Shown one piece after another: positions 1-11,464 of a stretch of 64,000 nucleotides of DNA (its first letter is position 1; each line of letters starts with the position of its first letter). This stretch comes from Moniliophthora roreri. Lineage: Eukaryota > Basidiomycota > Agaricomycetes > Agaricales > Marasmiaceae. A model generated the notes under the pieces. That model was not told where the DNA came from. It saw only the letters and a program-made list of their open reading frames with translations, and did no database searches. The DNA lies in assembly GCA_001466705.2 (NCBI GenBank), contig LATX02000182.1, forward strand, positions 496,001-560,000, written 5' to 3'. The translations under genes were made by a program, and so were the position numbers.

Positions 1-881
1 AGTGATAGAAGGAAAAGGGTACATGGAACACGCACCAGCAGTCCAATTCCACTTCAGTCCTTTGCAACTACCCAACTTCGTGTTCCAGGAAGCAATGCCA
101 CCGCGAATTTATGCAGAATTTCTGTCGTGAGCGTCCGCTTTGATTTTTTCCGAAGCAGTACCCATGTTTCGAAATATAGAGTAAGTGCCAACGCTAGCTG
201 AGCACCAACTCTAAACTGCATAGGCCCGTAACCCGATGGCAGTCGGAGTTTGTCAAGACCTCAAGCCCAGTGTATTTCACCAAGAAAACCGCCCTTTTGG
301 GGATATAGATAATTTCCCTTGGATCAGAATCAACTTCAGGGTAAATATAAGGAGGTCAATATGCACCATTAGTCCCAACTGCAATGTCTTCACCCTCATC
401 AGGTATCGAATATGGATTTCGATCTTGACGCCATTTTCCAAGTAGAATACATAGAATCAAGGGGAAATGGCTTGCATGAACGTGATGAAGAGGATGGGGT
501 ATGTGTGCCCGCGCTTCATGGGGCACCGAGCTCGAGCGCTTATTCCGTCCAGCTACTACTAGCATAAGCCGTCGTCTCGAAATCACAAGAGCCCGAAAAC
601 AGATTTGTTACAAATGAAGAAGGAAATATCATCCAGAAACCATCTGTGGCGATATATAGACCTCGTACTACCACTGCTACTAAATCAACGACTAATTACC
701 TTTAACCATCCCGTTCCTTTTCCTTTGTTAGGTGACTGATTGGGCGACTGATGTCGATGAGGCACTGGCACTGAGGTCAAGGCTCCGTTCTCGATTGCAC
801 ATTGTCAGACTAGTGAGGAGTTCAGCATGTTGGTGCAATTGAGATTTTGGTGGTGCCTTGAAAAAGCATATTCAGTATACT
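1..881. other. No confident gene
   Basis: I see no recognisable protein here. A short open stretch from an ATG at 412 (about 50 codons, acidic) and another after a possible acceptor near 730 could be exons of an unrecognised gene, but they share no family signature and I could not join them with confidence. Part of this stretch is probably the 3' flank of the NACHT gene that ends at 882. Confidence 0.4.
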
Positions 882-3668
882 CTAGTGACCCGTCAGATCC
901 TTGCTTTGCACACATACGTTGAACCAATCCAATGCAATCTGCGCGTTGTACAGAGGTACTTGTCCTTCAAAAGCTGAATGAGGAAAAGTATCTTTACGGG
1001 ACTTTAACAGTTCGATCAACTCGTCGTCGTCCGGAAGTCGAGTGAGATAGTATAGCCAAGTGTGTTCAGCACATTTCGTGAGGCGAAAATGAATATCAGC
1101 GGGAGATGTGATCCAAGAGGAGTGATCTGCTAGCAATGTTCGTCGTGGCAGTGGTTTGTGAAGGCTATACCCTGCGACATAGTGTTCACTAATAGGCTTT
1201 GTCTGTGCCACTGCCTTTCGCGAGATCTGGCGCAGGCGTGACAACAACGACTCAGATGGGATTATCGCTAATGGACGGCGAAGACAGTCCATGCGCCCTT
1301 GCTGAAGATCTACATAACAAATGTTGGTATGGAGAATGGAGGACAGGCTGTTTTTGAAGGAAGGCGAACAATTTCTAGACAATTGTTCCGCTTCTACACT
1401 CTTTGTATGTTCGAGAAAGCGTGAACAAGGCATTATGACCACAGCCTGTTTGGAGGTGGGAGAAGCAGCCCCTTCTCGAAAGAATGAGACCTGCATTTCA
1501 ACGTGATAATGGAAAAGCAGTTCATACACGAGATTGGTTCCTATTTCCTTCTCAATCGTCACGATGTCCAAATCTGCTGACGCAAGCGAGAACTTGAGTC
1601 CAGAAATTATCGCGTCTGTTGCCTCGACATCTGTAGTTGTCGGAAAGCCGACTTGAAAGTGGTTACACAATGCTCGGCATTTGTCTATGAATGCAATGGG
1701 AAATTTATCTAGAGACTATCACGATATCAGTAGTGGTAAACATAAAACCGTCATTTAGTATACCTTAGTCCAGGAGACTACATCTCGTAAAGTGTTGAGT
1801 TGGCAATCGAAATGAAGAAGTCTTTGCTGCCAGACCGATATCTTTGCTGCTGGCGAATCAGGGTGATACTGATTCTTATGAGGACCACAACGGTTTCCAT
1901 GCAATGTCATGGTGACGTACGAGTACGGATCGAACTCATCGAGAGCGGCGACGAGCTCTAAACTGGGGAACGCAAGCGTAGTGTCGAGACCAATTTTCGC
2001 GCGCGTACGAGTCGAAAGCGTCCATGAATTTGTGCCCAGATTTAGGGCCTTCATTCCAATCGTTGAACCGGGTATACAGCTCCTGGTCGTCATAAGAGAG
2101 CGACGGGATACTGAATCGAAATGGGGTCGGCGCGGATGATCGTATCTTGCCAACAGCCTCTCGATACTGCGAGAGGAATGACGCGATCCGCCGAAGCAGG
2201 CATTGAGTGATGAAGTCGTGACAGAAAGTCATGTCGAATTCTTTGACACAGTACTGTTGTGAGCGCTCTGCGTCGCGTAGAAACTCTGTAAACGATGCAT
2301 GTAAAACTTTGATGATGTTGTGGTCGCTGTGGTCGGGAACATGAAGGACAGAGTGCAGGCTAAAAAGATGGGCGCGAACCGTGGCAGGTTCCATGTCGAG
2401 GACTTGCCCAATAACCCAGCAAGTGGGAATGAATAACCTTCCGGCCTCTGCGTCAGAAGCAGCAATGTTTCCATGATGGATTATCCAAAACAGGATGCAA
2501 GAGACTGCATCGACGTCCTCGCATGACTGTAGAACCTGCCGATAAAGCAAGTCGAGCTCGGGATACAAGGATTTCCCCTTGAGAACCCTCGATTCAAGAA
2601 TGGCACCTAAGCGCACCGTTGGTACACTCTGGAGATTATCGATATATTTGATGACTGTGGTTGCGTACACGAATTGACCACACGATCTGCGGACGAGTTC
2701 TTGTATTGCTTCTTCCTCGGGCCAATTCTCTGGCACTTTTTGCATCGTTCTGTAATGCCTGAACCGAATTTCCTTAAACCGTGAACGGAAGAAAATTTCG
2801 ATATCACGGTCTGAGTGGAATGATTTCCCGATGCTCATTTGGGTGGAGATGGCGGAAAGGGCAGGATGCTTAAATGCATCTGCGACGAGAGGCTCTGCTC
2901 TGCAGCAGAGAACGATGTCAAATGGAAATGGAGGATCAGTCGTGTATGCAGAACTGAGCATCGATAATAGTCGCTCCTGAGACGGTATGTCGACGCATTC
3001 ATCGAGACCGTCTATGAATATGGCCCTCGGAAGACTCTTCCATCGCTCCGGATCCAGCGCACCGCATGGCAGTCGAATCAAGAGCTCAAACTGTCGTTCG
3101 AGAGCTGAATGAATGATCGTCTGCTTGTTCCTGAGCGCGTCATCAATAGCCGGGCCAAGAAGAGGTCCAAGGGCAGTAGATGTTGCGATTTGATAGGCAA
3201 GTGTGGTGACAAACAGACGGAGGTTATTACGGGTAGAGTCAGTGCGCGAAAAAAAGAAGGATGCCGCCAAATGGGTTCCCTGAAATCGATCTGCCAGGGT
3301 CTGTGCTATCGCAGTTTTCCCAACTCCCACTGGTCCATTCAGCCAATACACTCTCTTCGCCTTCGAACCATCCATTATCCAATTGCTCATGAATTCCAGG
3401 ATTCGGACGCGAGTACCAGGATGACACTTTGGAGGAGGATGACCCTGTTCTGCATCATGCAAAGCATTTGAGGCGACATTGTGGGCAAGGATTTGTAGCC
3501 CATAACCGGTGCTTGCTGCAGCTTGTCAGCGTATTTAAGCACATAGTAGAACACGTACTCACTGCCAACTGTGCCGTTGTATATTGTGGTGGTGGTGATC
3601 TGATCTCCTTCTACCCTGTTGACCACATTTCCGTTGATCGTAAAACGACTGCAACTCTCGAAGGACAT
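882..3668 (-). pseudogene. NACHT NTPase (STAND/NLR-like), frameshifted paralogue
   Basis: The start is at 3668. A short first exon (3668-3563) encodes an N-terminal motif with INGNVVNRVEGDQI. An intron 3562-3516 leads into the NACHT exon, with Walker A GPVGVGKT and Walker B IFIDGLDEC. A second intron (1763-1716) precedes the C-terminal exon 1715-882. The proteins of this class are signalling ATPases that oligomerise on ligand binding and act in fungal non-self recognition. Alignment with the intact paralogue at 7453-10204 shows that two bases are missing near 1976-1980, just after the ENWSRH motif. The main frame then runs into a stop, while the downstream homologous sequence continues in another frame. 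No WD40, ankyrin or TPR repeats follow the NTPase. The C-terminal ~265 residues diverge from the paralogue. It could be a real pseudogene, a truncated allele that is still expressed, or an assembly error. Confidence 0.8.
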
Positions 3669-3933
3669 GAAGAGCGGTCTGGATAGCTGAAAGAATGAAG
3701 ATAGAGGGGAATGGTTTGGGGCAGACTATTAGATGCCGAACTCGACATGTGTTCTGCTGTGGAGATTACGATGATGGCTGAGAGGAAGTCACAAAATGAA
3801 CAGAACGCTCATCGAGCGCCTATTTATCTGTGTTAAACACGCAACGTTACTGACAATAAACGAGCAAGATCGTACAGGTGATTCACAGATCAACTAAAAG
3901 CCCTAATAGATATATTTGCTACATGTTTTCACC

Positions 3934-5352
3934 CTAAAGCCTACTCTTCATCAATCCGATTTGTGGTATAACAGGCCCAGAGACCAGTTCCAACTTTTTC
4001 GTCGCTACTCGCGCTTTGGCCCATTCCACTGCACCTTCGATCAACTTCCCAACCTGCTCCTTCGTATGTCCTGCATGTAGACACACCCTCACCCTATCCT
4101 GACCTTTAGGCACAGTTGGCCAAGTAATCGGACGGGCCAGCACGCGATGTTTCACCAATAAATGGGCAGAAAGATCATGAGCTGGTGAGAATGATGGTGG
4201 TGCCGAGACCGGAGAGGTCAGAAGTGGTATGATGGGCGAAAATGAAGAAAGCTCTTCATTCGCATTGTTGACACCAACTATGAGAATATGTTCTGGGATA
4301 CCCTCTTCTTTCAACCGCATCTTCAACCTTCCGACAAACCATCTACTCGTTCCCAACACACCTTCCGCCAACCGAGCAGCGGTTCCGTCCTCGAGCATGT
4401 CGAAGGAACATGATGCGGCGATAATGGCCAGGTGGGAAAGAGCGGTTGTGTAAATGAGCGGACGAGCGTAGTTTATGAGGTAGCTTGCCACCAGTGGCGT
4501 CGTGAGTAGGACAGCTATCAATAGACTCTATCAGTTGGATGCTGTGTTGATATACGAGAACTACGTACCACCCGTGGCTGCCAACGCCTTTCCGAATGTA
4601 CACAACCTCGCCAAAATTCTGGGATGGCCTTCTAGTCCCTCTAATGCAACGCGTCCACGACCTTGTGGACCGTACAGTCCAGTTGAATGAGCTTCATCAA
4701 CGATCATATAAGCGTTTCCAAGCGGAAACAGTTCTTCCAGAAGATGAATCATCGGTTTCAGAGGCGCAAAAGTTCCATCCATACTGTAGAGCGATTCCAC
4801 AGCGAGGAACAATGACGACGCCCCGGTTTTCAGAAGCGAATCAGACTCGACCAGCGTCTCCAAGACACACTTCAAATCGTCAATATCGTTGTTCTTGAAC
4901 TTGATCCTCCCCTTGGCTCTGCATCCCGACCTCATTCCATCATGTACACTCGCGTGGATGTACTCGTCGTACACAAGCACATCTCCTGGCTGAGGTAAAG
5001 AGGAGAAAAGAGCGACATTGGCATCGAACCCCGAGTTGAAAAGTAGAGTTCCTCCAGGCGTATGTCGGAAGAAAGCGGTCAATCGAGACTCGAGGGCTGC
5101 ATGAGTCTTTGGATTGACGAGTAGACGTGATCCACCTGATCCAAGGATATCGGGCGACTTCTGGAGGGTCTCTAGGAGATGTTTGTGAAGATGCCGAGAC
5201 GACGAAAGAGAAAGATAATCGTTCGAGGTAAAATCGATGTGGGATTCTGTCGACTGCGATGGGCTCGATGGTGCTGGTAATCGCCGCAGGATCTTTCGCT
5301 TTACTCGAGACTCTAGGGCCTTTTCGAGAGCGGCATCGAGTGCGTTCGACAT
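3934..5352 (-). CDS. bioF: 8-amino-7-oxononanoate (KAPA) synthase-like aminotransferase
   Basis: This is a PLP-dependent alpha-oxoamine synthase, predicted to condense pimeloyl-CoA/ACP with L-alanine to KAPA in the first committed step of biotin synthesis. There are two exons, 5352-4569 and 4514-3934, separated by a 54-nt intron (4568-4515), giving 454 residues. The PLP lysine sits in TFGKALAATGG (about K255). The cofactor pocket shows YIHAS (H133) and IVDEAHSTG (D219, H222). The exon-2 start AVLLTTPLVASYLINYARPL matches the conserved strand after the lysine loop, which fixes the splice junction. The C terminus RVRVCLHAGHTKEQVGKLI fits the family's last helix. It is longer than bacterial BioF (about 385 residues), mainly in the C-terminal domain, as in fungal versions. 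Other alpha-oxoamine synthases (ALA synthase, serine palmitoyltransferase) fit less well. Biotin synthesis is inferred, and no other biotin genes lie nearby. Confidence 0.82.
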
Positions 5353-5928
5353 TTGAGACGATCTGGTCGGGACTAAACCATTTTTCCTCGACTTTTTTGG
5401 CCTTTACATTGGGGGAACGGCGGATACGAGTTCTATGTGCCCATCAAAAAAAGCTCCCCGACCCGCTCAAAGTCCGAGTTTTTCTCCCGCTCTATACTTT
5501 CTGAATGTCAATCTGTCTCTACGCCCTCGGATTTTACGCCTCGAGCCACTCCAAGTACCGCACAATACAACTCGAGTCAAGTCGTGTCGGGTCAACCGTG
5601 ACACGCGTGACAAACCATAACTGGCCATGTCACATCAGGATTTTCAAATTCTTGACCTTCGTTCACCACCTTGAACTTCGCGCTTTGGTCTCGGACTTCA
5701 TTGCTGGTTTGCCCTTCGCTCATGGTTGAATGCTATCCGAGTCAGCGGCATTTGAACTCGCTCAGGGCTTGGTGCTTACCCCCAGGCACACCTTCAAGAC
5801 AGACCATCACCCAAGCTCAGTAATCGAAGTCGTAGTAATCACCGGATCGCCCATCTTCAGAAGACTTGAGAAGGTTCGGAACCGGGAATGTTTGAACCGG
5901 ATCATGGATGCTACGTTGGTCGTCACCT

Positions 5929-6406
5929 AGTGTGTATCGCGGATTAGGTACCCGAGATTAGCACATGGTAATTAGCAACGCTTATTAGCAGGGACTTCGA
6001 GGAGGTCAAGTTCATACTGCTAATTAGGCGTAGATCTTCATTACCTGTACGAGTATTTTCTTTGAGTCAGCCGGGCCAGGAAAGAGCATGGGAACGGAAT
6101 ATCTAGCCAATGTGGCTGTGTTAGGTCTGTATCTTTCGCGAGTTGCCCAAGCTTATTCGCCTTGGAACGTCTCCACGGCCAGCGAGTAGCAGGATCCCCA
6201 AGAACCAACGGCCGAAAGACTTGGACAGATTCACGCATACTTGAAAAACCTTCCATAGCTGTTTCATAGCGGAAAAAGCCAGAAAACACCCTAGAATAAT
6301 GATTATATATCTTTTTGCGTGGGATTTTGCTATGCTAATCAGCCTTCCACAACCCTCTGCTAATCAGCAATGTTAATCAGCTCCGAGACCTAATCCGCGA
6401 TACACT
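5929..6406. mobile_element. Non-autonomous hAT-type MITE (478 bp)
   Basis: The element begins AGTGTGTATCGCGGATTAGG and ends with the near-perfect reverse complement (CCTAATCCGCGATACACT at 6389-6406). The left end carries an extra TG. It is flanked by identical 8-bp direct repeats CGTCACCT at 5921-5928 and 6407-6414, the target-site duplication length of hAT transposases. Several TTAGCA/TGCTAAT motifs are repeated just inside both ends, as hAT subterminal repeats usually are. There is no transposase ORF, so it would have to be moved in trans. The insertion lies about 200 bp upstream of the tautomerase start and may influence that promoter. Confidence 0.85.
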
Positions 6407-6547
6407 CGTCACCTCGGCCAGTGCCCGAACCAGCTCTCTAAGGCCATTATTCAATTCATCGAAGATAGGGACGGGCATGGACGTGCTACAACCGATATAC
6501 ATGTGGAACTCGTGACTTTGGTTTGAGGTCTGAGCTCCTACAAGGCA

Positions 6548-6554
6548 TATAAAA
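6548..6554 (+). promoter_or_regulatory. TATA box of the tautomerase gene
   Basis: TATAAAA lies 60-66 bases upstream of the tautomerase ATG, a normal distance for a fungal TATA-dependent promoter. It is the only consensus TATA box in this short leader. Confidence 0.5.
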
Positions 6555-6613
6555 GACCTATACACGATTCAGCTGCCCTCATCTCAGACTCGAACAGTCT
6601 ACCTTTCCAAACA

Positions 6614-7163
6614 ATGCCTTTCCACCGCTATTTCGTACCTCGTGGCCTGTACACTCACGAAGAGAAGCAAGCCCTTGCAAAGGCCGTCACCGAAATATAC
6701 AAATTTCTTCCCGAATTCTACGTGGTCGTCAATTTCATCACCATCGAGGACGGAGATTTCTACGTAGGAGGTGAAAGCACCAAGAAGTTTGTCAGGATTT
6801 GCGTAGACCATCTTGCGCACCATAGTGAAACGTCCGTGTTTCTGCATGTACCTACTCTTGTTGCAAAGTATCTCTGACGTTGAACCGCCTCCAGTGAAGC
6901 TGACAAGCGAGCTTTCATGGATATCTATGAAAAAGTCATTGCTCCTTGGACAAAGGACAAGGGTATCGATTGGGAGGTTCAGGTCAGCAACGAGGATGTG
7001 AGTTACTCTCTGCTATTTCCTTCCGATTGAAAAAGAAACTGATATTCTCTTCAAGCCCATCTTCTGGAACATGAACGGCTTCCGACCTCCTCTTGTGGGC
7101 TCGAAGGAAATTGAAATTTGGAAGAAAGAGGGAAAACCAGTACCGTATGGTCCATATCTGTAG
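6614..7163 (+). CDS. cis-CaaD-like tautomerase superfamily protein
   Basis: This small tautomerase-fold enzyme has three exons (6614-6831, 6895-6997, 7056-7163) and 142 residues, close to the ~149 of bacterial cis-3-chloroacrylic acid dehalogenase. The protein starts Met-Pro, so removal of Met exposes the N-terminal proline that acts as catalytic base or acid in this superfamily. Family-typical segments are the EFYVVVNFI strand, the ESTKKFVRICVDHLA helix with an arginine, and KGIDWEVQVSNED. Exon 3 ends PPLVGSKEIEIWKKEGKPV, as in fungal homologues. The first intron donor at 6832 (GTCCGT) is not ideal but keeps the frame and restores the family alignment. Fungal members are mostly uncharacterised, so the substrate cannot be read from the sequence. 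The gene lies just downstream of the MITE. Confidence 0.75.
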
Positions 7164-7452
7164 TAGCATCATGAGCGCTGGAGCCAGTATTTAGTTTCTT
7201 CGGCTCTTGTGGCTTTGAATATCGATGTGTACCATCTCGAGTAAGACCCAACTTGCGATACTGGACGCTCGGCGGGCGCTTATTGGTGTTTGTGGCTTTC
7301 AATCACCATCAAAACCTGTACAGCATGTGCAAGCAGCAATTCAAGCACTGACAAGGTGAAATGCATGACACATGTCAAGCTAGGGCATCTACGAGCCTGC
7401 GCCGAATCCTTTTCGTCTTTCTCTCTCCTCTTAACCGATCCGACAATTTCCT

Positions 7453-10204
7453 ATGTCCTTCACAGGTTGCAGCGGTTTCGTTATCAACGGCAGAGTTGTC
7501 AATAGGGTAGAAGGCGACCAGATTACTACGATATACAATGGTGTCGCTGGCAGTGAGTTTTTGTGTACTCATGCTGAGATTATATTTATTGAGCAACGAT
7601 AGCACATCCTGGCTACGGGCTACGAATCCTTGCTCAAAATATTGCTTTGAATGCTTTGCATGACGCAGAACAGGGTCATCTCCCTCCAAAATGCCACCCT
7701 GGTACTCGTGTCCGAATCTTGGAGCTCATGAGCGATTGGATAGTGGACGATTCGAAAGCGAAGAAAGTTTATTGGCTGAACGGACCAGTGGGTGTTGGAA
7801 AAACCGCAATAGCGCAGACCCTCGCAGATCGATTTCGCGAAACCCATTTGGCGGCAACTTTCTTCTTTTCGCGCACTGATCCTACCCGGAACAATCTCCG
7901 TCTATTTGTAGCCACCCTCGCCTATCAAATCGCAACATCTACCTCTCTCGGACCTCTTGTGGGTTCACTCATCAATGATGTGATCAGCAGAAAACAAACC
8001 ATCGTCCACTCAGCTTTGGAACGGCAGTTCGAGCTGTTGATCCAACAGCCATGCAGTATGCTAGACTTGACTCAATGGAAGAATCTTCCGAAAACCATAG
8101 TCATTGACGGTCTCGACGAATGTGTTGACATACCGTCTCAGGAACGCCTGCTGTTGATGTTTAGTTCTGCGTGTGCTGCAGACCCGCCTTTGCCTTTCGA
8201 CATTGTTATCTGCAGCAGAGCAGAGCTCCGCATTGTAGATGCCTTCAGACATCCTCCTCTTTCCCTCATTTGCACCGAAACGAGCGTCGGCAAATCATTC
8301 CATTCGGACCGTGACATCCAGATTTTCTTCCGTTCACGGTTCAAGGAGATTTGGACGAGGCATCATAGAACGATGTGTAGAGAGCCGGAGGATTGGCCTA
8401 CTGACGAAGTGGTACGAGAACTAATTCGCAGGGCCTGTGGACAGTTCATATATGCGAAAACGGTTATAACATATATCGACAATTTCCAGAGCGTACCTAC
8501 GGTGCGATTAAGGGCCGTCCTTGACTCTAGGGCTCCCAAGGGGAAATCCTTGTATCCCGAGCTTGACTTGCTTTACCGTCAGGTTCTGCAGTCGTGCGAG
8601 GATACTGAAGCAGTCTTACGCATCTTGTTCTGGATTATCCATTACGAAAGCCTAGCTAATTTAGACCCAGACGCCGGCAAGTTGTTCATCCCCACATGCT
8701 GGGTTATTGGGCAAGTTCTCGATGTAGAACCTTCCATGATCCGTGCTCATCTCTTTGGCCTGCACTCTGTCCTGCACGTTCCCGGTCGCAGCGATCACGA
8801 ACTGGTCAGAATTTTACATGCATCCTTTACCGAATTCCTTCGCGATCCAGAGCGCTCACAGCAGTACTGTATCAACAGCTTCAGTGAGGCCTCCATTCAT
8901 GACCTCATGGCTCAGTGTCTGCTCCGACGGATTGCATCATTCCTTCCAAAATACCGAAACGCCGCCATAAATTTGCAATCGTCACCATCAGCACCATCAT
9001 TCCTTCAATTCAAGATTCCATCGCTCTCTTACGAAGAACAGGAGGTATTCACACGGTTTACTGATTGGAGCGAAGGCCCCAAATATGGATACAAGTTTAT
9101 GGAGGCTTTTGACTCCTATGCGCACGAAAACTGGCCGCGGCACTGTATGCTTGCATTGCCCAGTCAGGATCTAATTTCTGCCCTCAACGAGCTTGACCCA
9201 TACTTGTATATCACTCTGGCTGTAAATGGAAACCGTTGTGGTCGCCACATGCATGTTTATCTCCCCGACACAGCAGAGGTAGCGTTGGTTTGGAGGCAGA
9301 GGCTTCTTCACTTTGCTTGTTGTTTGAATAATCTGCGAGATGTGGTCTCTTGGGCAAATGTATGTGCAACATTGCCGATGTGTTATCTCAACTGATGTTT
9401 TGACAGTCTCTTAGCAAGCCCCTTGATCAATTCATAGAGAGATGTCAAGCATTGTGCCGCCACTTCAACATTGGTTTTCCACTTCGCACAGACACCAAGG
9501 CGATGGATGCAATGGTTGTTGGGTTGCGCCTTGCACTTTCATTACTGGATACGGACGTCAAAGCTCTTTACGAAGGAACACAGAAGAGTTTTTCACCATT
9601 TTCACTGGAAGAGTTTAAACTGCATTTGGAGGAGCTCACAGCTGGGAGTATGAGTAGTTCACTTTCGACACCAGGAATAGCCCCTCCCGGTTCCTACCAA
9701 GTTGTCATACTTCCTTCTTTGCGGGATGAATGCCCAGGGACAGAGTGGTCATCTCACAGCCTTCTTGCTAGCATCCGTCATGTAGACATCTGGCAAGGAC
9801 ATCACCAATGCCTTCATTATAATCTGGATCCGAAAGATTCAGGCCAGGTCGTAGAAAGGTTAAGCCAGCTTTTGCAATTGGATCAGATTTCACGACAGCC
9901 GCATCCAATGAGTGTCAGCGACAGGTACTTGGATGAGAGGTACCCAGATGAGAAGTATCCAGATGATAGGTATTCTAAGGAAGAGGAAGAGGAAAAGGAA
10001 AGAGAGCCGGAGAATACGTTCCAGGTGGAGTGGGAGAGGATGAGGGAAAGAGAGAGGGGGGCTTTGAAGGGGGAGATGGAGGTTTGGGAAAGAGCGAACA
10101 AGCGCAAGATAGAGGCCGCGGACAGAATGATTGAGACAGTGAGAGCCATGATAAAGACGAGCGAGAGGCAGATAGAGAGGAAGAGAAAGAAAGCGCGTAG
10201 ATAA
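7453..10204 (+). CDS. NACHT NTPase (STAND/NLR-like), intact paralogue
   Basis: There are three exons, 7453-7552, 7603-9359 and 9407-10204, giving 884 residues. Residues 1-35 form a motif with INGRVVNRVEGDQITT. The conserved LHDAEQG..PPKCHPGTR linker precedes the NACHT domain, which has Walker A GPVGVGKT (about 94-102) and Walker B IVIDGLDEC (about 198-206). The middle region is helical and lacks recognisable repeats. The C-terminal exon ends in a highly charged tail: spaced RY-(L/P)-D units around 9920-9975, a run of glutamates, then a K/R/E-rich probable coiled coil. Family knowledge suggests a nucleotide-switched signalling protein of fungal incompatibility or innate immunity, but no effector domain is recognisable. 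It shares exon structure and most of its sequence with the inverted, frameshifted copy at 882-3668. The tails differ, so the C terminus is the fast-changing part. Confidence 0.85.
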
Positions 10205-10298
10205 TATCAAAATCTGTGATTTAAAACTTTGGGTAGTGATGCAAGACCAAGTAGCAATACATCGATACGATAATGACGTGTACTGAAGCCTCAGTCTC

Positions 10299-11363
10299 CT
10301 AGGCGCACGCGCTCGTGATGTTCTTCCGCACGTCCTCAATACCAAACGGCGGATTCATGACAGAGCTGGTTAATATCGGTGTCAGGCACATCATCTTCGA
10401 TATTGCCTCTGACGATCCGGGTACAGCTCCCAAGCTACCTTCCAATGCGCTCCTGACGGCTTCACCTACTGCATCACCTATCCCCCGCTTCATCTCATCG
10501 ATAATTTCTTGAGCATCCTCATGTTCGGTGGGCAGCGAATCTGCCTTGGTAAATATGGGCTGAATCTGAACGAGCGGTCTGCCCTTCGACGAGTCCGTGT
10601 TGGTCATGCGGGCGGAGAAATCATCAATAATGTTCTGGCATAGTAATTGCAGCATTTGTTCATCGCACGCGTTGATCCCGTTTTTCGTGTTGAAAGTAAT
10701 GAGAATTCGACGAAGCCTGTTTTGACCAATGAGTTCAAATATGTGCCGAAAATGAAGGATGACACACTCTTGTCGAGTTTTCACGTAGTTATTAAACAGT
10801 TCTCCCCACTCTGGCCTTCCTCTTCTGCCATAACCTGGTGCATCGACGAGTACCAGCTTCCCTGGAGCGCTTCCGACGCGAAAGAATTCAAGACTTCTAG
10901 TACGGCCCTGTATACGTTCGTTGAATGTAAATGGTGTGATGTAGAGCGCTCTAAAACGTACAGCTTTTTTACTTGTAGCGATGAGATTTTTCCTTCCCAG
11001 TACCGCGTTGAACAAGGTAGACTTCCCGGAATTGGCACGTCCTAAAAGCAGGAAGCATATGAACCACGCCGTTCTGTCGACGTGCTGCAAGTATTCACCT
11101 CACCTGTAACAATCACCTTTAAAAAAGAAAGATATAAGTAGAAGCAATGACCGAGAAATATGTGTACGCACCTCGGGCAACCCTCCAAGTCTGGGGAACT
11201 CGATATCGCCATTTTCATTTGTTTTAGTGTCTCTATGGTTTCGAGGTTTCACGACAGCGACGAGTTTCGCTGCTTGGGATGCATTGAAAATGCTTGCTGC
11301 AGAGGAATAGGACCTGATTCCTGGAGGTGAGGCACGTGCTAAGCGAAAGACATGGTGGTTCAT
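10299..11363 (-). CDS. engB: EngB/YihA-type GTPase, probably mitochondrial
   Basis: This is a TRAFAC-class GTPase related to bacterial EngB (ribosome large-subunit assembly) and yeast mitochondrial Mrx8. There are two exons, 11363-11172 and 11084-10299, with an 87-nt intron, giving 325 residues. The G1 loop GRANSGKS is at about 79-86, G3 is DAPGYG, G4 is TKAD and G5 is TSS near the end. The first ~40 residues are basic and Ser/Ala-rich without acidic residues (it begins MNHHVFRLARASPPGIRSYS), consistent with a mitochondrial presequence. The exon-1 end GGLPE corresponds to the conserved proline-glutamate just before the first strand in EngB proteins, which supports the splice. The role in mitoribosome assembly is inferred from the family. 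Confidence 0.85.
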
Positions 11364-11464
11364 ATGAAAGGCGCGCTTGACAAGGGATATGCATTGCCCG
11401 TTCTTACGCTAACGTCCAACGTCATTCAAATTATAAGTATCTACTGTACAGGAAAGGCTGATTT

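Larger units (their letters stand above)
5353..6613. other. Intergenic stretch hosting a MITE
   Basis: This is 1.26 kb between two divergently transcribed genes, with no recognisable coding sequence. The only clear structure is the hAT-type MITE at 5929-6406. The remaining DNA is presumably the two promoters. Confidence 0.6.

Noticed and set aside
10299..11045. Long antisense ORFs opposite EngB, LRAT-like and F-box genes
   Set aside because: They mirror real genes on the other strand and carry no family motif of their own.
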